Source: an uncultured Anaeroplasmataceae bacterium (GTDB taxonomy: Bacteria > Bacillota_I > Bacilli_A > Acholeplasmatales > Anaeroplasmataceae). Taken from it: a stretch of DNA of 64,000 nt. Numbering within the stretch: the first letter of the stretch is position 1; each line of letters begins with the position of its first letter. Below, piece by piece: positions 53,968 to 61,250 of this stretch. Under the pieces are notes generated by a model. The model was not told where the DNA came from. It did no database searches and saw only the letters and a list, made by a program, of their open reading frames with translations. The stretch is from NCBI GenBank assembly GCA_949840955.1, contig CATKXV010000002.1, positions 220,193-284,192 on the forward strand, read 5' to 3'. The position numbers and the translations under genes are program-made.

Positions 53968-55056
53968 ATGTGGGAATCTTATTTGATTTATGGCATTGCA
54001 ACTTTATTAACCGTTGTTTTTTTAGGGCTAGCTGAATGGTTTAAAAAGAAGGAAGAAATAAAATACAAAAAATGGTATATTTTATTTTTAATTTTAGCAA
54101 TATTGCCTCTATCCTTGGTCTCTGGATTGAGGTGGGGGGTAGGAACGGATTATTTTTATACCTACTATCCACGGTTTTTTCAAATCGTTACCGGAATAAA
54201 ACCATATAAAGAATATCCTTTTATTTGGTTAAACTTATTGATTTCCTTTTTTTATATGTCGCCAGAGCCCTTATTTGTCATTACCTCATTTGTTTTTATG
54301 ACCTTTTTCATATTATCTATTGATAAAATGTCTAAGTCTTTGCCATTATCAGGACTATTACTTGTTTTAGGGAATTACTGGTTTATTTCTATGAACAATG
54401 TTAGACAATGCTGTGCACTTGCTATAATGATTTATGCCTTCTCGTTTTTCTGTGACCATAAATTTATCAAGGCTGGTATTTTTTCCTTGCTGGCTACAGG
54501 ATTCCATTTAACCTCCGCTGTTTTGATTCCTATTTTTTTGATTTTATCTATTAGAGGACTAAAAAAATATTTTTTGGAAATGAATATTGTATTGCTTTGC
54601 TTAGGGATATTTGCTTTAGATTTTGCAAAATGGGCTATGGGGTTATTCGGTTATGGTGGTTACTTTGATCCGTTTGGTTGGCAGGAGCCATTATATACAC
54701 AGATTATCCTATTTTCCTTTTTATTTTTAATCTTTCTTTTTGGAAGAAACAAAATAATGAACCAAGATAATTATGCATTTCCACTAATGATGCTGTGTAC
54801 ACTTGCTTTTTTAATAGGACTTGAATCCTTGCGCTTTCAAACCATGGAAACTATGAGTAGAGCTATATTATACTTTTCATGGACAATTATATTTATTGTA
54901 CCCTATTTCCTAAAGCTGTCTAACCATAAATGGTTCAATTATTTGGTAACCATTGTGGCCATTCTTTTCGTTTGTGGCTATACGTATTATATTACAATTT
55001 ATCTGGGCCATCATGAGGTATTTCCATATTGTAGTATTTTTAACAAATTGGGCTAA
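53968..55056 (+). CDS. EpsG-family polysaccharide polymerase-like membrane protein (tandem paralogue)
   Basis: 362 residues from ATG 53968 (AAGGAGG upstream). It shows the same plan as the preceding gene: LVSGLRWGVGTDYFYTYYPRFF, SMNNVRQCCALAIMIYAFSFF, GFHLTSAVLIPIFLI and an H-H-E-V-F-P-Y end like its neighbour's N-H-E-V-L-P-Y. Two EpsG genes in a row suggest duplication and split duties, such as two linkages, or a two-part polymerase. Confidence 0.85.
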   Translation: MWESYLIYGIATLLTVVFLGLAEWFKKKEEIKYKKWYILFLILAILPLSLVSGLRWGVGTDYFYTYYPRFFQIVTGIKPYKEYPFIWLNLLISFFYMSPEPLFVITSFVFMTFFILSIDKMSKSLPLSGLLLVLGNYWFISMNNVRQCCALAIMIYAFSFFCDHKFIKAGIFSLLATGFHLTSAVLIPIFLILSIRGLKKYFLEMNIVLLCLGIFALDFAKWAMGLFGYGGYFDPFGWQEPLYTQIILFSFLFLIFLFGRNKIMNQDNYAFPLMMLCTLAFLIGLESLRFQTMETMSRAILYFSWTIIFIVPYFLKLSNHKWFNYLVTIVAILFVCGYTYYITIYLGHHEVFPYCSIFNKLG

Positions 55057-55068
55057 GGAGTTGAAATT

Positions 55069-55851
55069 ATGCTAGAGATGTATGTAATAACACATAAGAA
55101 AATAGAAGACAAAAGAATTCCTAAGGATAGAAAATTTCTTTTGGTAGGAGCATGGAATAAAGAGGATACCTTTGGCTATATGTGTGATCATATAGAGGAT
55201 AACATTTCTCATAAAAATCCATATTATTGTGAGCTGACGGGATTATATACGATGTGGAAGTATGCACAGGGAGAATATATTTCTTTAGAGCATTATCGTA
55301 GATTGTTTAGTGATGGTAAAATAAATCTGCTTCACTATAAAATTATTTCTAAAAATAAGCTAGAAAAGCTGATGAAAAAATATGATTTGGTTTTACCTCA
55401 TAAGCAATGCTGGCCGAAGGAAAAAAGCCTTTTTACGCAATATGAGCATGAGCATATAGCCAAAGATATAGAAAAGCTAGAACAAATTATTTTATCTCAA
55501 TATCCTGAGTATAAAACGGCTTGGGAGCAGGTTATCCATCGACAGAACTACTGTTATCCATATAATATGTTTGTAGGTAAAAAAGCAATGATGGATGAGT
55601 ATTGTACATTTCTATTTGATGTTTTATTTGAATTAGAAAAAACAATGGATATCGATGATGGAAGAGATGCGTATCAAAAGCGTGTATATGGGTTTTTATC
55701 CGAGCGCTTATTTAATGTATGGTTATACTATAAAGGAAATTTAAAAATAAAGGAATTGCATATTGCAACACTTGGAGATAAACCAATAAAGGATTTTGTT
55801 AGAAGAATCTATAGAAAAATTTATTGGAAATCTCATGGGTTTAAGGGATAA
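55069..55851 (+). CDS. DUF4422-family capsular glycosyltransferase
   Basis: 260 residues. Family marks: YVITHKKIED, GYMCDHIEDNISHKNPYYCELTGLYTMWKYAQGEYISLEHYRRLFSD, YDLVLPHKQCWP, and the late DGRDAYQKRVYGFLSERLFNVWLYYK. The family is common in capsule clusters and treated as a glycosyltransferase; the exact reaction is not known to me. A GGAG site precedes the ATG. Confidence 0.85.
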   Translation: MLEMYVITHKKIEDKRIPKDRKFLLVGAWNKEDTFGYMCDHIEDNISHKNPYYCELTGLYTMWKYAQGEYISLEHYRRLFSDGKINLLHYKIISKNKLEKLMKKYDLVLPHKQCWPKEKSLFTQYEHEHIAKDIEKLEQIILSQYPEYKTAWEQVIHRQNYCYPYNMFVGKKAMMDEYCTFLFDVLFELEKTMDIDDGRDAYQKRVYGFLSERLFNVWLYYKGNLKIKELHIATLGDKPIKDFVRRIYRKIYWKSHGFKG

Positions 55852-55873
55852 TATAAAAGAAAGGGGCGATTGT

Positions 55874-56830
55874 ATGAAGATTAAAAATTTAATTTTATTT
55901 TTTCTAATTTTCTTTTTATTGTCCTCTTGTTCCTCTACGGTTGAAATTCATGAAATGGTTTCTTTAAATGATAATGAATATGTAGATATTATTTTATACA
56001 ATTCAACAGAGGAAGTTTTAAATGAATGCAAAGAAAAGCTAAGCTATTATCTTAAGCTTTTGGATCGAGAAAATACATATGAGGGCTTAGAAAATGTTTG
56101 TTCACTTAACACAAAGAAAATGGTAGCTTTATCGGAAGAATTGGTTGAGGGGATTCATTATGCAGAGGATATATTAGCTCAGTATGAAGTGGCCTCCTTA
56201 CTTGCTGGAGGGTTAAATGATTTATGGGATGCTGCTTATGAACAAAAAATCACGCCCTCTGAAGAAGCTATTCAAAAGGAATTGCAAAAAATAAAGACCT
56301 CCTCTTTGAAATTTGAAAAGAATACGGTGTCTATAATTGGAGATGCCAGCTTAGATTTGGATTTTATGAAGCGTGGTTTTATTTTATCTAAGCTTAAGAG
56401 CTACCTTATAAGTGAAGGTGTTTCTGAGTATATTTTAAACTTTTCTTCTAGAACAATTATTTATGGACAAGATCCGAAAACAAAGTATTTTACATGTTCC
56501 TTCTATGGTATCAAAAATGGATATTATAAAATAGAGGATATGTCTATGTCCTGTTTGGGGGCTGACATAATTGTTTGGTATGCTGAAGATGGATATCGTT
56601 ATACAAATATCCCCTCCTGTGTTACGGGGATTCCCAATGATGATTATGAGAAATTATTTGTCTTTGGAAGTGATCCCTTCCTATCTGATATTTTAGCCTA
56701 TGCCTTTTTTAATATGGAATTAGAGGAAATACAAAAGGAAGAGAACGAAAATGAGGTATATGCTATGATGTATAAGGAATTAAACTTAGTATATCGAAGC
56801 TCATATTTGACAGAATTAATGGTAGAATAA
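55874..56830 (+). CDS. Lipoprotein of unknown function in the polysaccharide operon
   Basis: 318 residues from ATG 55874, which follows AAAGGGGCGATTGT; an upstream in-frame start at 55796 overlaps the previous gene. Signal peptide with lipobox LLSSC (Cys19). The mature part is acidic and mixed helix/strand; the middle (FEKNTVSIIGDASLDLDFMKRGFILSKLKSYL ISEGVSEYILNFSSRT) recalls the core of ApbE-type FMN transferases (DLGGIAKGY...N-hG-G...), but the Gly-rich flavin site is not kept. I would call it a possible inactive ApbE-like lipoprotein at low confidence. Confidence 0.6.
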   Translation: MKIKNLILFFLIFFLLSSCSSTVEIHEMVSLNDNEYVDIILYNSTEEVLNECKEKLSYYLKLLDRENTYEGLENVCSLNTKKMVALSEELVEGIHYAEDILAQYEVASLLAGGLNDLWDAAYEQKITPSEEAIQKELQKIKTSSLKFEKNTVSIIGDASLDLDFMKRGFILSKLKSYLISEGVSEYILNFSSRTIIYGQDPKTKYFTCSFYGIKNGYYKIEDMSMSCLGADIIVWYAEDGYRYTNIPSCVTGIPNDDYEKLFVFGSDPFLSDILAYAFFNMELEEIQKEENENEVYAMMYKELNLVYRSSYLTELMVE

Positions 56831-56852
56831 AAAAATAAAAGGAGGTGTAATT

Positions 56853-58328
56853 ATGGAGCAATCGGTTCAAGCAAAACCAACAAGCATTAAGAAAAATTAT
56901 ATATATAGCGCTCTTGCTAAAATATTTGCGTTACTGATTCCGATATTGATTACACCTTATTTAGCTAGAGTATTAGAGCCTGATGGTAATGGAGTGATAA
57001 GCTTTGTAGCCTCCATTGTATCTTATTTTGTTATCGCATCTAATATAGGAATTGAAACCTATGGACAAAAGGTAATCTCAACCCATCGAGATGACAAGCC
57101 TTATTTAAAACGGTTTTTAATTGAAATAACGACCCTTAGAGCCATTTTGACAGGGCTATGCTTACTTGTATACTATATAACCTTTGTCGTGGTTTTAAAG
57201 GGCAATACAAGGCTATATGCAATTTATGGGTTAAGCCTAATGGCTGTAGCAATAGACTTTACTTGGTTTTTTCAAGGCGTTGAGGATTTTAAAAAAATAG
57301 CCTTTTCTAATATTTTTTCTAAGCTTTTATATGTGATTTTGGTTTTTGTTTTTGTAAAAGAAAAAGCAGATTTAAACCGCTCTGCTTTTATATTGGTTAT
57401 TACGAATATTTTACCTTATTTTATTTTAGTACCCTTTTTATTCCGTTATATTCACAAGGTAAAAGTCGATGACAAGATTCGCCCTTTTTATCATTTTAAG
57501 GAATGTATGGTATATTTTATTCCCACGATAGCCATTCAAATATATACGATATTAGATAAAACTATGATTGGCTTAATAACGAATTCGGATTTTGAAAATG
57601 GGTATTATGAGAAGGCAGAACAGCTGGCCAAGCTTCCGATTACCATTATAACGATGATGAATATTATCATGCGATCTAGAATATCTTATTATTTTGCAAA
57701 TCAAGAGTTTGATAAAATTAAGGCTTTAACTAAAAAATCGGCAAGCTTTTCTTTAATGCTAGCCATACCCATTATGTTTGGTTTAATTGTTATTGCTAAA
57801 AGATTTGTTCCCATTTATTTAGGAGAAGGCTATGAGGAATGTATTCCCTTGGTCTATATTTTTTCTCCGTTAATTTTGATTATTGGCATTAGTAATTTGC
57901 TGGGTACACATTATTATACCCCCTTTGAAAAGCAGAGAGTCAGCAATCGCTTTTTAATTATAGGAGCTGTGATTAATGTAGTATTAAATGCAATTTGTAT
58001 CTATTTCCTTAAGGCAAGAGGAGCTGCAATTTCATCTGTTATAGCAGAGCTCGTCATTACCATTTTATATTTATATTTTGCAAAGGATTTTTTCTCGCTT
58101 AAGGATTTTATAAAAGTAGGATATAAATATATCATTGCAGGAGTAGGAATGTTTGGTGTGCTACTTGTGGTTAATTATTATCTTCCAATGGGAATAGGAT
58201 ATTTGGTATTAGAGGTAGGTATTGGAGTAAGTGTATATTTCCTTCTTTTACTATTTATGAGAGATCAATTTCTATTGTCTATGATTCAGCTATTTTGGAA
58301 GAAATTTAATATATTTAGGAGAAGTTAA
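56853..58328 (+). CDS. Wzx-type repeat-unit flippase (second copy)
   Basis: 491 residues, about 14 membrane helices. KKNYIYSALAKIFALLIPILITPYLARVLEPDGNGVISFVASIVSYFVIASNIGIETYGQKVISTHRDD is the conserved N-terminal third, and the DKTMIGLI motif recurs in helix 7. The full length and a good AAGGAGGTG site suggest it is active. Since flippases are usually matched to a repeat unit, a second one implies that two different units are exported, or that this and 41780-43246 come from two merged clusters. Confidence 0.92.
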   Translation: MEQSVQAKPTSIKKNYIYSALAKIFALLIPILITPYLARVLEPDGNGVISFVASIVSYFVIASNIGIETYGQKVISTHRDDKPYLKRFLIEITTLRAILTGLCLLVYYITFVVVLKGNTRLYAIYGLSLMAVAIDFTWFFQGVEDFKKIAFSNIFSKLLYVILVFVFVKEKADLNRSAFILVITNILPYFILVPFLFRYIHKVKVDDKIRPFYHFKECMVYFIPTIAIQIYTILDKTMIGLITNSDFENGYYEKAEQLAKLPITIITMMNIIMRSRISYYFANQEFDKIKALTKKSASFSLMLAIPIMFGLIVIAKRFVPIYLGEGYEECIPLVYIFSPLILIIGISNLLGTHYYTPFEKQRVSNRFLIIGAVINVVLNAICIYFLKARGAAISSVIAELVITILYLYFAKDFFSLKDFIKVGYKYIIAGVGMFGVLLVVNYYLPMGIGYLVLEVGIGVSVYFLLLLFMRDQFLLSMIQLFWKKFNIFRRS

Positions 58329-58329
58329 A

Positions 58330-59241
58330 ATGCAACTAAAAGAAGAAGTGTTATGCAATTTTAAAGTGTCAGTTCAACGAAAAAAGGTATGGCAAAAGGA
58401 GCTAGAGATGGTACGTCTCTTTGTTGATTTATGTAAAAGACATCATCTGAAATATTTTGCTGCTAGTGGGACTTTAATTGGTGCAATCCGACATAAGGGA
58501 TTTATACCATGGGATGATGATATCGATTTAATGATGCCAAGAGAGGACTATGAAAGATTTATAGAAATTGCGAAAGAGGAATTAAAGGATGGTCCTTTCT
58601 TTCTTCAGCATTATACCACAGAGAAAAACTATCCTAATGGACATGCTCAAATTAGAAATAGCTTAACGACATGCTTTATAAAGGAATCCTACGTCGATTT
58701 AAAAAATGGAAAAAATTGTGGTATTTTCATTGATATTTTTCCATATGATTTAGTTTATGATGATTTCAAAAAAAGAAAAAAATATTGTAAAAAAATTAAG
58801 CTTTTAAAGGCCTTAGCCTTATGGAGGGTTTATACCCCGAAAAGCTTAATAAGAAAACGTGCTGTTCAATTCTATTTTTGTTTTCACTCTCTTCAAAAAA
58901 CAATTGTAAAGATTGATCATTTAAGTAAGTCTTTCCCCAAAAAGGAAGCCCAAAAAACAGTTGCTTTACCAAGCTTTATGCCTGGCTATGAAAAGGAAGT
59001 TTGGCCTAAGGAATGGTTTGATGATGCGATAGAGCACCCTTTTGAAGATATATATATTGCCATTCCTGTTCAATATGATGAGGTATTGCGAAAAGAATAT
59101 GGAGATTATATGGCTATACCCGAGGATAAGGGGGGGGCTATGCATGGACAATGTTATTTTAATTGCGAGGTTCCATATGAACAATACAAAAATATATCTA
59201 AGGAAGAGTTTGATCAGTTATTTTTAACAAACCAATTATAA
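58330..59241 (+). CDS. licD: LicD-family phosphotransferase (second copy)
   Basis: 303 residues. The core is FAASGTLIGAIRHKGFIPWDDDIDLMMPREDYERF with GS and DDDID, then HAQIRNSLTTCF and GIFIDIFPYDLVYDD. It is longer than the copy at 43273 and belongs to the classical LicD form. It lies one base after the Wzx stop (AGGAGA upstream) and closes the glf operon before a strong terminator. It would attach an activated head group to a sugar, probably the product of the nucleotidyltransferase in the next operon. Confidence 0.93.
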   Translation: MQLKEEVLCNFKVSVQRKKVWQKELEMVRLFVDLCKRHHLKYFAASGTLIGAIRHKGFIPWDDDIDLMMPREDYERFIEIAKEELKDGPFFLQHYTTEKNYPNGHAQIRNSLTTCFIKESYVDLKNGKNCGIFIDIFPYDLVYDDFKKRKKYCKKIKLLKALALWRVYTPKSLIRKRAVQFYFCFHSLQKTIVKIDHLSKSFPKKEAQKTVALPSFMPGYEKEVWPKEWFDDAIEHPFEDIYIAIPVQYDEVLRKEYGDYMAIPEDKGGAMHGQCYFNCEVPYEQYKNISKEEFDQLFLTNQL

Positions 59242-59252
59242 TCTTTTATTTT

Positions 59253-59300
59253 ATGCAGCACCTCCGATATCAGCAAAGGAGATGCTGCATATTTTTTTTT
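59253..59300 (+). terminator. Terminator of the glf-licD operon
   Basis: ATGCAGCA plus CTCC pairs with GGAG plus TGCTGCAT (59253-59290, one mismatch), then a run of nine T. Confidence 0.92.
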
Positions 59301-59376
59301 GTTGTTATAAAAGAAAAACTATAGGTTTCCATTGCTAGAGAAGTAGCATATTTCTTAAATACGCATGATGGGTTTT

Positions 59377-59413
59377 TGTTCAAAAACAAAACCGATAAAA
59401 CAAAATATGAACA
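59377..59413. promoter_or_regulatory. Inverted repeat TGTTCA-N25-TGAACA, candidate operator
   Basis: TGTTCA (59377-59382) and TGAACA (59408-59413) with a 25-bp gap, just upstream of the -35 box at 59420. A further CGAACA half site lies in the promoter spacer at 59430-59435. Same layout as 47942-47978. Confidence 0.55.
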
Positions 59414-59419
59414 CAATTA

Positions 59420-59448
59420 TTGACGAATACGAACAATAGTGGTATAAT
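59420..59448 (+). promoter_or_regulatory. Promoter of the ABC transporter operon
   Basis: TTGACG (59420-59425), a 17-bp spacer and TATAAT (59443-59448). Confidence 0.85.
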
Positions 59449-59489
59449 TTTTTTGTTACTAGAAATAATAAAAGTAAAGGAGAAAAGCT

Positions 59490-60488
59490 ATGAAAAAAAT
59501 ATGGACTTTAGGAATGATAGCTCTTGCGAGTGTTGGATTCCTTACAAGCTGTGGTGATAAAAAAGAAAAGGTTGTTATTTCAGGTGCCTGTGAAGAGGAG
59601 CGTATTGCATTTATGCTTCCGAGGCTTCAGGAAAAATTTCCTGAATATGACATAACCTTTCAATATGTTGGTACAGGAGAATTGGTTAGCAAATTACAAG
59701 GGGAAGGGAAAAATACAGAGATGGATATCTTTTATGATTTAGATATCTGTAATGCTGAAATGCTTTTGAACGAAAATTCCTCTTTATTTATTGATTTAGG
59801 GGATCTTGTAGATAAAAGTGTTTATGTTGATGGTCTTTATAAGGATGCTTCTAGCTTTAAATATGCAGTGGATATTAAAACGAATGTGGCTCTTTTAGTT
59901 AATGAAAAAGTATTAAAGCAAAATAATTTACCTCAGCCAAATTCCTTTCAGGATTTATTAAAGGAGGAGTATAAGGGAAACATTACCATAGGAAATCCAA
60001 AAAGCTCAGGAACCTCTTATACGATTATCAATGGAATTGCTTCTACACTTCCTGAGGATGAGGTTGGAGCTTATTATGAGGCTTTAAATAAGAATGTTAA
60101 AGAATATACTACCTCAGGCTCTGCTCCAATTAAATCTGTGAATCGTGGAGAGGTTGCGATTGCATGTGGAATGCTTTGGCAATGTGTAGAATTTGCAAAT
60201 CAGAATACTGATTTAAAGTGGATTTTACCAGAAGAGGGATCTCCGTATAATTTATATACTATGGGAATCATTGATGGACATCAAACGGATGCTGTACAAA
60301 AGGTTTTCCAATATTTATTTAATGAATTGAATCCAGAGCAGGTAAGTAAATATGCTCCTGATAAAATTTATAAAAGTCAATCTACCCCTCAAATTCCAAA
60401 TTATCCTACCGAAGTAAAAGAGGTAACGATGAAGGGATTATTTGATTTCAACTATAAGAAAAATTTATTAGATAGCTGGAAGTATTAA
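59490..60488 (+). CDS. ABC transporter substrate-binding lipoprotein (FbpA/PhnS-like)
   Basis: 332 residues. Signal peptide and lipobox FLTSC (Cys21). The mature protein has the plan of family 1 iron(III)/2-aminoethylphosphonate binding proteins: VVISGACEEERIAFMLPRLQEKFPEYDITFQYVGTGELVSKLQ, DIFYDLDICNAEML, then GNITIGNPKSSGTSYTIINGIAS and KEYTTSGSAPIKSVNRGEVAIACGM. The tyrosine pair that ferric-binding FbpA proteins use near the C-terminal third is not obvious, which favours an organic phosphonate or phosphate-ester ligand. That choice is inference. Confidence 0.86.
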   Translation: MKKIWTLGMIALASVGFLTSCGDKKEKVVISGACEEERIAFMLPRLQEKFPEYDITFQYVGTGELVSKLQGEGKNTEMDIFYDLDICNAEMLLNENSSLFIDLGDLVDKSVYVDGLYKDASSFKYAVDIKTNVALLVNEKVLKQNNLPQPNSFQDLLKEEYKGNITIGNPKSSGTSYTIINGIASTLPEDEVGAYYEALNKNVKEYTTSGSAPIKSVNRGEVAIACGMLWQCVEFANQNTDLKWILPEEGSPYNLYTMGIIDGHQTDAVQKVFQYLFNELNPEQVSKYAPDKIYKSQSTPQIPNYPTEVKEVTMKGLFDFNYKKNLLDSWKY

Positions 60489-60491
60489 TAT

Positions 60492-61250
60492 ATGAGTGAG
60501 TGTATATTAAGTTTACAAGGAATCAATAAAAAATATGGAAATAAGCAAATCCTTGAAAACATAAGCTTTGATGTTTATCAGGGGGAGTTTCTTTCTTTAC
60601 TTGGATCCTCTGGTTGTGGAAAAACTACATTACTCAAGCTTTTGGTTGGGATTGAAGCACCGACTAGTGGTGTGATTCTTAAAAATGGAGTTGATGTTTC
60701 AACTCAAACCCCGTTTGAAAGAAAAATTGGGATTGTTTTTCAAAACTATGCCCTATTTCCGAATATGAATGTTTTTCAAAATATTGCATTTGCCTTAAAA
60801 TCGCAGCATTTAACTAAAGAGGAATTGGAAGAAAAGGTTAAAAATATGGTAGAAATGGTAGGACTTTCTGAGCATATTTATAAAAAACCTAGACAATTAT
60901 CTGGAGGACAACAGCAAAGAGTAGCGATAGCTAGAACCTTGATTATGCAACCCGATATTATTTTGTTAGATGAGCCTATGTCAGCTTTAGATGCTAGCAT
61001 TCGTATGGTTTTACGTAAATTGCTAAAGGATATTCAAAAGAAATCAAATGTAACCATGATTTATGTGACTCATGATCAGGAGGAAGCCTTTTCTATGTCA
61101 GATCGGATTCTTTTACTGAATCAAGGTAAAATTGAACAGCTTGATACGCCAGCTCAGATTTATCATAATCCAAAGTCTGAATTTGTTAAAAGCTTTATTG
61201 TAGAGCAGTTGGATGAAAAGGTAGATTCAATTAGGAGAAGTATTGGTTAA
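60492..61250 (+). CDS. ABC transporter ATP-binding protein (FbpC/PhnT-like)
   Basis: 252 residues. Walker A GSSGCGKTT, Q loop VFQNYALFPNMNV, signature LSGGQQQRVAIARTL, Walker B IILLDEPMSALDA and the switch His in YVTHDQEEAFSMSD. It lacks the long C-terminal regulatory domain of many FbpC proteins. It couples ATP hydrolysis to import through the permease encoded next, whose start overlaps its last codons. Confidence 0.93.
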   Translation: MSECILSLQGINKKYGNKQILENISFDVYQGEFLSLLGSSGCGKTTLLKLLVGIEAPTSGVILKNGVDVSTQTPFERKIGIVFQNYALFPNMNVFQNIAFALKSQHLTKEELEEKVKNMVEMVGLSEHIYKKPRQLSGGQQQRVAIARTLIMQPDIILLDEPMSALDASIRMVLRKLLKDIQKKSNVTMIYVTHDQEEAFSMSDRILLLNQGKIEQLDTPAQIYHNPKSEFVKSFIVEQLDEKVDSIRRSIG

